Shown in pieces: positions 9,621 to 20,973 of a stretch of 64,000 nt of DNA. The stretch is from Caulobacter sp. (GTDB taxonomy: Bacteria; Pseudomonadota; Alphaproteobacteria; Caulobacterales; Caulobacteraceae): contig JAUXVF010000026.1 in assembly GCA_030680355.1 (NCBI GenBank), positions 1 through 64,000 on the forward strand, read 5' to 3'. The translations under genes and the position numbers were made by a program. Within the stretch, counting starts at the first letter, position 1. The number at the start of each line of letters is the position of its first letter. A model generated the notes under the pieces. That model worked only from the letters and a program-made list of their open reading frames with translations, searched no databases and had not been told where the DNA came from.

Positions 9621-11152
9621 CCGAACCGCCAGGCCTCGGCCGCGGCGCGTTTCAGGGCGTTGGATTTGTGCAGGGTCTCGTCGTACTCGGCGTCGGCGTC
9701 GCTGTCGGCGACCACCCCGCCGCCGGCCTGGACATAGATGGTCTCGTCCTTGACCAGAGCCGTGCGCAGCACGATGCAGGTGTCCACCGAGCCGTCAGCC
9801 CCGAAATAGCCGACCGCGCCGGCGTAGCCGATGCCGCGCTTTTCGATCTCCAGCTCATCGATGATCTGCATGGCCCGCACCTTGGGCGCGCCAGACAGGG
9901 TGCCGGCGGGCAGGGCGGCCATCAGCACATCGACCGGATCCAGACCGTCAGGGGCGTCGCCCTCGACGTTGGAGACGATGTGCATGACGTGGCTGTAGCG
10001 CTCGATAATGAAGCTTTCGGTGACCCGTACGGCCGGCCGGCGGACGGCCTCGGCCGGTTCGTTGCGGCCCGGCTCGCGCAGGCGGGCGACGCGGCCGACG
10101 TCATTTCGGCCCAGGTCCAGCAACATCAGATGCTCGGCTCGCTCCTTGGGATCGGCCAGCAGTTCGGCCTCGAGCGCCGCGTCCTCTTCCGGCGTCGCCC
10201 CGCGCGGACGGGTGCCGGCGATCGGCCGGATGGTCACCTTGCCGTCGCGCAGCCGCACCAGGATCTCGGGGCTGGATCCGACCAGCTGGAAGGGACCGAA
10301 ATTCAGATAAAACAGGAAGGGCGAGGGGTTGGTCCGTCGCAGCGAGCGATAAAGCGCGAAGGGCGGCTGCACGAACGGCGCGCTGAACCGGTGGCTGGGC
10401 ACGACCTGGAAGATGTCGCCGGCGGTGATGTAGGCCTTGGCCCGCTCGACGATGTCGGCGTAGTCGGCGCGGCTGACCTTGGTGGTGAAGGCGTCGGGCG
10501 CCGGGCCGCCGGTGGTCGACGGGGCGGGCAGGGCGCCGCGCAGGTCGGCCCTGACCTCGTCCAGCCGGGCGTTGGCCTGGGCCCAGGCGGCCTCGGCGCT
10601 GACGCCGGGCGTCGGCCGCGCCGGGGTGACCAGAACGATCTCCTGGGCGATGGCGTCGAACACCGCGACGATCGACGGCCGGATCATCACCCCGTCGGGG
10701 AGACCCAAGGTGTCGGGATTGATGTCGGGCAGCTTCTCGACCAGACGCACCATGTCGTAGCCGAGCGCGCCATAGATGCCGGCAGCCGGCGGCGGCAGCC
10801 CGGCGGGCAGTTCGATGCGCGAGCGGGCGACCAGATCGCGCAGACTGTCCAGCGCGCCGCCGGTCTGGGGCGTGAAGCGGTCCTGCGCGATGGCCTCGCC
10901 CTCGGCGACCTCGGCCTGGTCGCCGCGACAGCGCCAGACCAGGTCGGGCTTCATGGCGACGATGGAATAGCGGCCGCGCCAGGCGCCGCCCTCGACCGAT
11001 TCGAACAGGAAGGCGTAGGGCCGGCCGCGGGCGATCTTCAGATAGGCGGAGACCGGCGTCTCCAGATCGTCGATCAGCCGGGTCCAGACAACTTGCGGCC
11101 GTCCCTGGGTCCACGCCTCGGCGAAACGTTCAAAGGACGGCTCGGTGGTCAC
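9617..11152 (-). CDS. trpE: Anthranilate synthase component I
   Basis: Chorismate-utilising enzyme of 511 residues, forming anthranilate with TrpG. The N-terminal domain carries PVSAYLKIARGRPYAFLFESVEGG (about 33-56), the region of feedback-inhibition residues. The C-terminal domain has FQVVPSHRFSAPF, FQLVGSSPEILVRL, RPIAGTRPRG, LDLGRNDVGRVA and GTLSGAPKVRAMQ. The start ATG overlaps the stop of the upstream foldase gene by 4 bases, so the two are probably co-transcribed. No leader peptide rich in Trp codons was seen, which argues against classical attenuation here. Confidence 0.97.
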   Translation of the reverse strand: MTTEPSFERFAEAWTQGRPQVVWTRLIDDLETPVSAYLKIARGRPYAFLFESVEGGAWRGRYSIVAMKPDLVWRCRGDQAEVAEGEAIAQDRFTPQTGGALDSLRDLVARSRIELPAGLPPPAAGIYGALGYDMVRLVEKLPDINPDTLGLPDGVMIRPSIVAVFDAIAQEIVLVTPARPTPGVSAEAAWAQANARLDEVRADLRGALPAPSTTGGPAPDAFTTKVSRADYADIVERAKAYITAGDIFQVVPSHRFSAPFVQPPFALYRSLRRTNPSPFLFYLNFGPFQLVGSSPEILVRLRDGKVTIRPIAGTRPRGATPEEDAALEAELLADPKERAEHLMLLDLGRNDVGRVARLREPGRNEPAEAVRRPAVRVTESFIIERYSHVMHIVSNVEGDAPDGLDPVDVLMAALPAGTLSGAPKVRAMQIIDELEIEKRGIGYAGAVGYFGADGSVDTCIVLRTALVKDETIYVQAGGGVVADSDADAEYDETLHKSNALKRAAAEAWRFG

Positions 11153-13089
11153 TTGCCCTTGCTCTTCGGCGTGTCCTTGCCCAGGCCCTTGGCGGCCATG
11201 ACCGGGTCGATGCCGATGGCCAGCCGCGCCCGTTCAAGATTGACCTGGGTCTTCAGCTTGGCGCGGGCGTAGATGCGGGCGGATTCGCCGATGTCGCCGA
11301 AGAGCTCCTGCGAGAACTGCGCGATACCCTGCTCGGTCGCCTGGGCGACCTGGTCGGGATCGCCGGTCCGCACCGCCGTCACAACGCCGACAGCGATGCC
11401 GAAGGTGGCGGCGCGGGCGGCGAAGGGCTCGCCCTTTTTTGAGCTCAGGGCGGCGCCGACGAGCTCGCGGCCGAGCGCCTGGTGTTCCTGCATGGTCGCG
11501 CGGCTCAGGCCCGAGACGCGGTCGACCTTGGCGCCCACGGAGGCGGCGACGGCGTCGAGGCTTTCGCCCTTGGCCACCCGGGCGACCAGTTCATCGGCCT
11601 TGGTCTGCATGCGCTCGGCCTCGCGTCGCAGCTTCAGCGTCTTCACCAGCTGCGGCCTGACGGTGGCCATCGGCGGCATGGCGGGGGGCACGATGCGATC
11701 GACCCGCACGGCGAAATATTCGCCCTCGCCGGCTTCCTGGATGTCGCTCTCGCCGCCCTGGGGCAGCTCGAACGCGGCCTTGATGGCCTGGGGCGGCACG
11801 CCGGGGATGGGCCGGCCGTCCTGGCCGCGACCGTCGGCGGTCATCGGGGCGTAGGTGGCCAGCGGCGCGCCGGCCTTGCGGGCGGCTTCGGGCAGGGTCG
11901 CGCCGGCTTCGTGAGCGTCCTCATAGACCTTGGACAGATCGGAGATCTTGGCGCCGGCGAGGTCGCCGCGAACTTTGGCCTCGATCTCGGCGCGGTGCTC
12001 TTCCAGCGTCGCCGTCTTGCCGGGCGAGATGCTGGTCACCGCCACGACGGCCAGGCCGAACTGGCTCTTCAGCGGCGCGCTGACCCCGCCTTCGGGAAGG
12101 CTGAAGGCGGCGGCGGCGATGGCCGGGTCAAAGAAGGCTGACCGGGGCTTGTTATTGTAATCGACGGCGGTGGCGCCGACCGCCTTGGCCACGGCCGCGG
12201 GGGCCTCGCCCTTCTTGAGGCGGGCGATGATGGCGGCGGCCTGGGCGGCGTCCTTGGCGGGGATCTGCACGACGGTCCGCAGTTCCGCCTTGGACAGCGA
12301 ATCCTTCTGGAAATCGAACTGCTTCTGAACGTCGGCCGGATCGACCGTCACGCGGGACTCATAATCCTTGGCGGAAAACCGCACGATGGTGAAACCGCGG
12401 AACTCCGGCAGCGTCAGCTGGGCGGCGTTTTCCTTCACGAAGGCCTGGATGTCGGCGTCGGTCGGGTCGGGCGAGACGCCGGCGATCCTGGGGTCGACGA
12501 CAAACCAGGCGACGTCGCGCTGCTCGAGGGCGAACAGCCCGTTCAGCGAGGAATAGGCGCGGGGTGCCCGCATTCCGGAGACCGCCGCCGACACGAACTG
12601 GTTGCGGGCCATTTCGTCGGTGAGGATGCCCTCGAAGCTCGTCGGCGTCAGACCCTTGGAGCGCAGTTGTTCGGCGTAGCGGGCCTCGTCGAAGGCGCCG
12701 GTCACCGGATCAAAGAACACCGGGGCCTTGCGCAGCTCGTCCTTCAGCATCTTGTCGGAAGCGCGCAGGCCGATGTGGCTGAGCAGCTCGTCGAGCGACT
12801 CGCGGAACGCCAGCTCTTCCAGGACGCGGCGATCAAGACCCTGCTCCTGGGCCAGTTCCGGCGAGATCTGCTGCTGGAACCGCTCTTCAAGCTGCGCCTT
12901 GTAGCCGTCGAACTCGCGCTTGAAATCGTAGGATTCCAGGGTGCGGGACCCGGCCTTGACGACGAAGTTCGACCCGGCGCCGCCGAGGATATCCCCGTTG
13001 ATGCCGAACACGGCGAAACCGATCACCAGGGGCGCGAAGACGATCGCGGCAAAGGGAGACTTCGCGAACTTGCGGATGGAGGCGAGCAT
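11149..13089 (-). CDS. SurA/PpiD-type periplasmic peptidyl-prolyl isomerase (foldase)
   Basis: A 646-residue protein with one N-terminal membrane anchor (SPFAAIVFAPLVIGFAVFGI, about 11-30) and a large periplasmic part. A SurA_N-like chaperone domain (about 35-200) precedes a parvulin-like rotamase region around 230-370 (FGLAVVAVTSISPGKTATLEE). A long C-terminal helical segment follows. The layout and size match PpiD, the inner-membrane foldase that helps exported proteins leave the Sec translocon. The parvulin domain looks degenerate, as is common in PpiD. The start at 13089 gives MLASIRKFAKSP; the frame further upstream is spurious. It is followed by trpE with a 4-base overlap. Confidence 0.88.
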   Translation of the reverse strand: MLASIRKFAKSPFAAIVFAPLVIGFAVFGINGDILGGAGSNFVVKAGSRTLESYDFKREFDGYKAQLEERFQQQISPELAQEQGLDRRVLEELAFRESLDELLSHIGLRASDKMLKDELRKAPVFFDPVTGAFDEARYAEQLRSKGLTPTSFEGILTDEMARNQFVSAAVSGMRAPRAYSSLNGLFALEQRDVAWFVVDPRIAGVSPDPTDADIQAFVKENAAQLTLPEFRGFTIVRFSAKDYESRVTVDPADVQKQFDFQKDSLSKAELRTVVQIPAKDAAQAAAIIARLKKGEAPAAVAKAVGATAVDYNNKPRSAFFDPAIAAAAFSLPEGGVSAPLKSQFGLAVVAVTSISPGKTATLEEHRAEIEAKVRGDLAGAKISDLSKVYEDAHEAGATLPEAARKAGAPLATYAPMTADGRGQDGRPIPGVPPQAIKAAFELPQGGESDIQEAGEGEYFAVRVDRIVPPAMPPMATVRPQLVKTLKLRREAERMQTKADELVARVAKGESLDAVAASVGAKVDRVSGLSRATMQEHQALGRELVGAALSSKKGEPFAARAATFGIAVGVVTAVRTGDPDQVAQATEQGIAQFSQELFGDIGESARIYARAKLKTQVNLERARLAIGIDPVMAAKGLGKDTPKSKGK

Positions 13090-13248
13090 GGGCAGGCAGA
13101 CCTTGGAGGAGCGTGGGGCGTTTACGCCGCCCCGGCGGTATAAGGAGGGCCACTCGACCCCGCAAGCGTGGCGCGGATGCAGGGTGACTTCCAAGCCGCC
13201 ATCGCGTAGGGCGCGGCTAGGATTGATGACAAGGAAAAGGCCGTTCCC

Positions 13249-13998
13249 ATGACCCAGATGCGCCCGTTGATCGCCGGAAACTGGAAGATGCACGGCCTGG
13301 AGTCGTCGCTCGACGAAGCCCGGGCCGTCGCCGGCGCCCTCGACGGCCGCCCGGCCGCGGCGCGGGTCGCCCTCTGTCCGCCGGCGACGCTGATCCGGCG
13401 GATGGCCGATCAGCTCGAAAGCACAGGCGTCGAAGTCGGCGGCCAGGACTGCCGGGCGGAACTGTCCGGCGCCTTCACCGGCGACGTGTCGGCCGAAATG
13501 CTCGCCGACGCCGGCGCTGGTCTGGTCATCCTGGGGCATTCCGAGCGCCGGGCCGGATACGGCGAGAGTGATTCGCTGGTGGCGGCCAAATGCGACGCGG
13601 CCCTGCGGGCCGGGCTGGAGCCGATCGTCTGTGTCGGCGAAACCCTGGCTGACCGCGAAGGCGGGCGGACCTTGGCGATCATCACCGGGCAGGTGAGGGG
13701 CTCACTCTCCGCCGGCCTGGCCGGCAAGGCGTTCGCGGTGGCCTATGAGCCGGTGTGGGCCATCGGCACGGGCCTGACCCCGACCCTGGAGCAGATCGAG
13801 GCGGCGCATGTGGCCATCCGCGGGGTTCTGGTCGAGATGTACGGCGACCACGGCGCGCGGGTCCCGATCCTCTACGGCGGCTCGGTCAAGCCGGCGAACG
13901 CGGCCGAGATTCTCAGCATTGCCGATGTCGGCGGGGCCCTGGTCGGCGGCGCCTCGCTGAAGGCGGCCGATTTCCTGGCCATTATCGCCGCCGCCTAG
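13249..13998 (+). CDS. tpiA: Triosephosphate isomerase
   Basis: Glycolytic TIM-barrel enzyme of 249 residues, interconverting dihydroxyacetone phosphate and glyceraldehyde 3-phosphate. The active-site residues are all present: Lys13 in AGNWKMHG, His97 in LGHSERR and Glu167 in [11 protein letters not shown]. The phosphate-binding loop [11 protein letters not shown] is also present. It is divergent from the foldase gene. Its stop overlaps by 4 bases the end of the convergent acetyltransferase. Confidence 0.97.
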   Translation: MTQMRPLIAGNWKMHGLESSLDEARAVAGALDGRPAAARVALCPPATLIRRMADQLESTGVEVGGQDCRAELSGAFTGDVSAEMLADAGAGLVILGHSERRAGYGESDSLVAAKCDAALRAGLEPIVCVGETLADREGGRTLAIITGQVRGSLSAGLAGKAFAVAYEPVWAIGTGLTPTLEQIEAAHVAIRGVLVEMYGDHGARVPILYGGSVKPANAAEILSIADVGGALVGGASLKAADFLAIIAAA

Positions 13999-14510
13999 AG
14001 CAGCAGACCCCACAGCCGGAAGTCGCGGCGTTCGCCGTCCCGGTCGGTGTGGCCTCTCAGATAGCCCTCGTCCTCGAAACCGAGCTTGAGCAGGAGGCGT
14101 TCGGAGGGATTGTCGCCGACCTGGGTCCTGGCCCAGACCCGTTTGAAGCCCTGGGTGGCGGCGTGGCTGAGCACCGCATGCACCGCCTCATGGCCATAAC
14201 CGTGGCCCCAGGCGTCACGGCCCAGGACGAACCCCAACTCGGCCCGGTGATGGCGACGGTCGATATCGGACAGATCGACGCTGCCGAGATAGGCGCCGCT
14301 GGCATTGTGCCGGACCGACCAGTAGAGGGCCTCGCCGTTGGCCATCTCCGCCACCCGCCCGCCCACGAAGGCGTCGACGAGATCGGGATCATCCATGGCC
14401 GCGCCGTCCATATGGGCCATCACCTCCGGATCGGCGAGGATCGGATGGATTAGCGGCGCGTCCGCCTGGGTGGCGGGGGAGAGGATCAGACGTTCAGTTT
14501 CGAGAATCAT
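13995..14510 (-). CDS. GNAT family N-acetyltransferase (RimJ/RimL-like)
   Basis: A 171-residue protein with the Acetyltransf_3 pattern. It opens ETERLILSPATQADAPLI, continues to GSVDLSDIDRRHHRAELGFVLG, then the acetyl-CoA loop RDAWGHGYGHEAV (about 112-124). The motif ERLLLKLGFEDEGYLRGH completes the fold. The closest characterised relatives acetylate ribosomal protein N-termini or small amines; the substrate here cannot be told. It is divergent from secG with a shared upstream region holding a 12-bp hairpin (14525-14555). Confidence 0.85.
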   Translation of the reverse strand: MILETERLILSPATQADAPLIHPILADPEVMAHMDGAAMDDPDLVDAFVGGRVAEMANGEALYWSVRHNASGAYLGSVDLSDIDRRHHRAELGFVLGRDAWGHGYGHEAVHAVLSHAATQGFKRVWARTQVGDNPSERLLLKLGFEDEGYLRGHTDRDGERRDFRLWGLLL

Positions 14511-14524
14511 GGGCTTGCATCAGC

Positions 14525-14555
14525 GACGACCATGCCCAGCTATGGCGTGGTCGTC
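14525..14555. promoter_or_regulatory. 12-bp inverted repeat in the GNAT/secG divergent promoter region
   Basis: GACGACCATGCC (14525-14536) and GGCGTGGTCGTC (14544-14555) form a 12-bp stem with one G-T wobble around a 7-base loop. It has no U-run on either side. It starts 15 bases before the GNAT start codon and ends 70 bases before secG. Operator, leader hairpin and bidirectional terminator are all possible. Confidence 0.45.
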
Positions 14556-14625
14556 CTCGTGGTGCTAGAGGGGCCGCCTTGTTTCGCCCGGGCGCGCACG
14601 CGTCGAACGGACCTAAAAGACCAAC

Positions 14626-15066
14626 ATGCTGCTGAACATCCTTCTCGCCGTACATATTCTGGTCAGCGTCCTGCTGGGCGTCACGGTCCTGTTGCAGCGC
14701 TCTGAGGGCGGCGCCTTGGGCATGGGCGGCGGTCCGTCGGGTTTCATGACGGCCCGGGGCACCGGCGACCTTCTGACCCGGTCAACCTGGATCCTGTTCG
14801 CGCTGTTCCTGATTCTCAGCATCTTCCTGACCATCCTGGCCGGACGTGAGCGCGCCGGATCGTCGGTGACCGGCCGTGGCCAGATCGAGAAGCTGGACCC
14901 GAACGCCCTGGCCCCCCCGCCTGCCGCGACGCCCGACACCGCGCCGCCGCCGTCGACGGTGCCCGCGCCGCAGCTTCGCGGTCTGCCGGCGCCCAGCGGC
15001 TCCGGCTCCGCGGTCGACGGCGCGCTTGGCGGCGTGGCCCCGTCCCAGACGCCTCCGGCGAAGTAA
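14626..15066 (+). CDS. secG: Protein-export translocase subunit SecG
   Basis: A 146-residue inner-membrane protein of the SecYEG channel. Two membrane helices (LLNILLAVHILVSVLLGVTVLLQ, about 2-25, and STWILFALFLILSIFLTILA, about 50-69) flank the conserved cytoplasmic loop GGALGMGGGPSGFMTARG. The C-terminal tail from about residue 85 is a long Pro/Ala-rich disordered extension, as seen in many alphaproteobacterial SecG proteins. pyrG follows 60 bases downstream in the same direction. Confidence 0.93.
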   Translation: MLLNILLAVHILVSVLLGVTVLLQRSEGGALGMGGGPSGFMTARGTGDLLTRSTWILFALFLILSIFLTILAGRERAGSSVTGRGQIEKLDPNALAPPPAATPDTAPPPSTVPAPQLRGLPAPSGSGSAVDGALGGVAPSQTPPAK

Positions 15067-16773
<1,707 letters not shown>

Positions 16774-16774
16774 G

Positions 16775-17284
16775 ATGGAAATCCGCACTGAACGGCTGCT
16801 GTTGAGACACCCGCGTTTGTCGGATGTGGCCGGGATGTACGCGATCATGTCCGATCCGCGGGCCATGGCCTACTGGTCGACCCTGCCACACGCCAGCCTC
16901 GCCCAGACCGAGCTCTGGGTCCGCAAGATGGTGGTCGAGGCCGAGTCGGGACCCTATTACGACTTCATCATCGAGCGGGACGGGGCGGTGATCGGCAGCG
17001 CCGGCTACTGGCGACCGCCGGAGATCGGATTCATTCTGCACCCCGACCACTGGCGACAGGGGCTGACCCGCGAGGCGGTGGCTCCACTGATCAAACTGGG
17101 GTTCGAGACCCTCGATCTCGAGGAAATCACGGCCGACGTTGATCCCCGCAACACCGCCTCCCTGGCGCTGCTGGGCGGCTTTGGGTTCCGCCAGACCCGT
17201 TTCGCGGCCCGCACCTTCGAGATTGGCGGCGTCTGGGCCGACAGCATTTACCTGAGCCTCAAACGGTCCGACGCGAACGCTTGA
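16775..17284 (+). CDS. GNAT family N-acetyltransferase
   Basis: A 169-residue acetyltransferase of the Acetyltransf_3 type: [20 protein letters not shown] at the start, [21 protein letters not shown] in the centre, then the acetyl-CoA loop [10 protein letters not shown] (about 88-97). Near the end, [21 protein letters not shown] is typical. The start ATG is one base past the pyrG stop, so it is probably co-transcribed with pyrG. The substrate is unknown. It is a different subfamily member from the gene at 13995-14510. Confidence 0.85.
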   Translation: MEIRTERLLLRHPRLSDVAGMYAIMSDPRAMAYWSTLPHASLAQTELWVRKMVVEAESGPYYDFIIERDGAVIGSAGYWRPPEIGFILHPDHWRQGLTREAVAPLIKLGFETLDLEEITADVDPRNTASLALLGGFGFRQTRFAARTFEIGGVWADSIYLSLKRSDANA

Positions 17285-17405
17285 ACCGGACGGGGTTTTC
17301 CGGCATACACCGCGCCTCACGTGGCGGCCCACCCGGCCGCCGCTGCCGTATTCACGCCCCGAGCAACGCCCTTTTGGGGTCGCGCCGACCAGCAGAGTTA
17401 CTCCG

Positions 17406-17588
17406 ATGGCCGTTCCTAAACGCAAAGTATCCCCGTCGCGTCGCAACATGCGTCGTTCGCACCACGCCCTGGGCCCCAACGCCTATGTCGAAGACAAGGA
17501 CACGGGCGAGCTGCGCCGTCCGCACCATGTCGACCTGAAGACCGGCATGTACCGCGGTCGCCAGGTGATCACGCCCAAGGAAGACTAG
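17406..17588 (+). CDS. rpmF: Large ribosomal subunit protein L32
   Basis: A 60-residue basic ribosomal protein: [20 protein letters not shown], a middle part [20 protein letters not shown], and [16 protein letters not shown]. The paired cysteines of zinc-binding L32 forms are absent, as is usual in alphaproteobacteria. It is a stand-alone gene followed by a strong hairpin terminator. Its usual partners (plsX, fabH) are not adjacent. Confidence 0.97.
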   Translation: MAVPKRKVSPSRRNMRRSHHALGPNAYVEDKDTGELRRPHHVDLKTGMYRGRQVITPKED

Positions 17589-17620
17589 CCGCAACACCGG
17601 CTGATCTGACGATATTGCAC

Positions 17621-17645
17621 GGCGCCCGGGGTCTCTCCGGGCGCC
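17621..17645 (+). terminator. Hairpin terminator after rpmF
   Basis: Perfect 9-bp stem GGCGCCCGG / CCGGGCGCC around a 7-base loop, 32 bases past the rpmF stop, followed by GTTCGCGTTTGG. The U-run is weak but the stem is very stable. Confidence 0.7.
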
Positions 17646-17711
17646 GTTCGCGTTTGGGCGACCGAGGGTCGGCAATGTGCTATCCTTCCGGAAAACCGGG
17701 GGGAGGACCCC

Positions 17712-18647
17712 ATGCTGAACCGTCGAAACTTCGCGCTCGCGGTGGCCGGCGCGCTGGCCCCCTGGCCCGCCTTCGCCCGGGAGCCCTTACCGGAAGCGGA
17801 AGAGCCGTTTCTGATCGACGCCAGCGCTGATCGCGACAAGCGGCTGACCATCCCGGTGCTGATCGGCGACCAGGGTCCCTTTGATTTCGTCGTCGACACC
17901 GGCGCTGATCGCAGCGCCCTGGCCATCGACGTGGCCGAGGCCCTGGGCCTCCCGGCCGGCCGCACGGTCAGGGTCCAGGGCATCAGCGGCGCCGAACTGA
18001 CCCCGACCGTTCAAGCCCCGATGCTCGATCTCGGCAAGCTGTCGCTGGCCAGTCAGGAGCTCCCGATTCTGCCGCGAAACCGGCTCGGCGTGGACGGCCT
18101 CCTGGGCGTCGACGCCCTGCAGCGTCGGCGGCTGGTGATGGATTTCGGGGCCCGCCGGCTGGAGATCCGCCCGACCTCGGGCATCTTCTCGACCCACCCC
18201 AACCGCTCCGAAGCTATTGTCACGGCCCGCGACAAATACGGCCGGCTGGTGGTCATCGACGCCACGGCCGACACCACGCCGGTCACCGCCTTCGTCGATT
18301 CGGGCGCTGGAATCACCATCGCCAACCGGGCCCTCGCCGAACAGATCCAGGCCCAGGGCGGCTGGCGTGAGGCCGCGACCCAGGCCCGGGTCTATGGCGT
18401 CACCAACCATGTCGCCACCGGCGAGGTCCGGACGCTGGACACCCTGCGTCTGGGCGGTTTGAGGTTCAGCAGCGTGCCGCTGGTGGTTTCCGACCTGGAC
18501 CTGTTCGACCGCTGGGGTCTGGCCGACAAGCCGACCATCCTGCTGGGCGTCAATGTCCTGCGCCTGTTCTCACGGGTGGAGATGGACTACGGCCGCCGCC
18601 GGATGATGTTCCGGGTCGGCGCCGATCCGATGATCTGGCAGGTCTGA
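17712..18647 (+). CDS. Secreted retropepsin-like aspartic protease
   Basis: A 311-residue protein with an N-terminal signal peptide (RRNFALAVAGALAPWPAFA, cut after about residue 22). Two aspartyl-protease-like halves follow. The first carries FVVDTGADRSAL (about 58-69), the second FVDSGAGITIA (about 193-203). Each half ends in a hydrophobic Gly motif (GLLGVDAL, ILLGVNVL) typical of the retropepsin/gag-asp fold. Such proteins act in the periplasm as proteases, though substrates are generally unknown. Two catalytic aspartates in one chain suggest an internal pseudo-dimer. It is preceded by GGGGGAGGA, a good ribosome site. The gene looks monocistronic. Confidence 0.85.
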   Translation: MLNRRNFALAVAGALAPWPAFAREPLPEAEEPFLIDASADRDKRLTIPVLIGDQGPFDFVVDTGADRSALAIDVAEALGLPAGRTVRVQGISGAELTPTVQAPMLDLGKLSLASQELPILPRNRLGVDGLLGVDALQRRRLVMDFGARRLEIRPTSGIFSTHPNRSEAIVTARDKYGRLVVIDATADTTPVTAFVDSGAGITIANRALAEQIQAQGGWREAATQARVYGVTNHVATGEVRTLDTLRLGGLRFSSVPLVVSDLDLFDRWGLADKPTILLGVNVLRLFSRVEMDYGRRRMMFRVGADPMIWQV

Positions 18648-19445
18648 CTACTGGGTTCGGGCGCGGGCCTGGATGCCGGCGCGACGGGCCTCGACAGCCT
18701 CGGGGGTCACGGTGCGGTTGTTGGCCGTCGACAGGGTCTGTTCGGTCTTCAGCGCCTCGCCGAAGGCCTGGGCGTATCCCGTATCGATGATGTGTTTGTA
18801 GGTGGTCAGGGTTTCGACCGGAATCGTCGCCATGTCGGCGGCCAGCTTCCGGGCCACGGTCATCAGCTCGGCCGCCGGCACGACGCGGTTGACCAGGCCC
18901 CACTCGCAGGCCGTCTTCGCGTCGAGGAAGTTGCCGGTCAGGCTCAGCTCCTTGGCCCGATAGATCCCGATCAGCCGCGACAGCTTCTGCGACAGGCCCC
19001 AGCCGGGCATGATCCCGACCCGGGCGTGGGTGTCGGCGAAGCGGGCGTTGTCGGCGGCGATCAGCACGTCGCAGGCCAGGGCCACCTCGAAGCCGCCGGT
19101 GATGGCCACCCCGTTGATAGCCCCGATCACCGGCTTGCGGCACAGTTCGATGGCCTTGACTGGGTTCTCGTCGGCCCCGTCGGCGTTGGCCGCGCTCATG
19201 GCTTTTGGATCGGAGCCCAGCTCCTTGAGGTCCAGCCCGGCCGTGAAGGCCCGTGTCCCCGCGCCGGTGAGGATCACCACGCTGACCTCCGGATCGGCGT
19301 CCAGGGCGACCATGGCTTTGTAGAGATCGCTGCGCATGGCCTTGCTGAGGGCGTTCATCGCCTCGGGGCGGTTCAGCGTAACGACGGCGATCCCGTCCTG
19401 TTTCTCGACCAGCAGCAGCATGGGGTGGTTCTCCATTTCCGCCAT
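18648..19445 (-). CDS. Enoyl-CoA hydratase/isomerase family protein (crotonase fold)
   Basis: A 265-residue crotonase-superfamily enzyme. The oxyanion-hole segments are FTAGLDLKEL (about 67-76) and NGVAITGGFEVALACD (about 110-125). The first acid of enoyl-CoA hydratases is present (Glu in GGFE). The second, normally Glu in the F..PE...G..PG.G motif, is replaced by His in ADTHARVGIMPGWG. A simple hydratase role is therefore doubtful; isomerase, hydrolase or another crotonase reaction is possible. Alternative starts lie 4 and 8 codons in. It converges on the protease gene (stop codons adjacent) and is preceded by a palindromic repeat element. Confidence 0.82.
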   Translation of the reverse strand: MAEMENHPMLLLVEKQDGIAVVTLNRPEAMNALSKAMRSDLYKAMVALDADPEVSVVILTGAGTRAFTAGLDLKELGSDPKAMSAANADGADENPVKAIELCRKPVIGAINGVAITGGFEVALACDVLIAADNARFADTHARVGIMPGWGLSQKLSRLIGIYRAKELSLTGNFLDAKTACEWGLVNRVVPAAELMTVARKLAADMATIPVETLTTYKHIIDTGYAQAFGEALKTEQTLSTANNRTVTPEAVEARRAGIQARARTQ

Positions 19446-19492
19446 CCTGCCCGAGGCGCCGGAGGGGCAGTCAAGCGGGAGCAGCCCCGCGT

Positions 19493-19598
19493 TGCGTCCT
19501 TCGACACGGCCGTCCGGGCCTGCTCAGGACGACGTGGAGGGGTAGGCTTCAAATTATACGTCATGGTGAGCAGCGCGTAGCGCGTGTCGAACCACGCA
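19493..19598. repeat. Paired palindromic intergenic element, copy 2
   Basis: Left arm 19493-19533 (TGCGTCCTTCGACACGG to CTGCTCAGGACGAC, tip GGCC-gtccg-GGCC). Right arm 19560-19598 (GTCATGGTGAGCAG to GTGTCGAACCACGCA, tip CGCG-tag-CGCG). The right arm, read inverted, has GG where the left arm has CC and CC where it has GG, so each arm keeps its own base pairing. It lies between the crotonase gene and eno, upstream of both start codons. Confidence 0.8.
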
Positions 19599-19635
19599 CG
19601 CCGCCTCGGTTGCGATTCCACCACCGGAAGGCTAA

Positions 19636-20946
<1,311 letters not shown>

Positions 20947-20973
20947 CGTGCGAAGCTACGGCTTTACGCGGAG

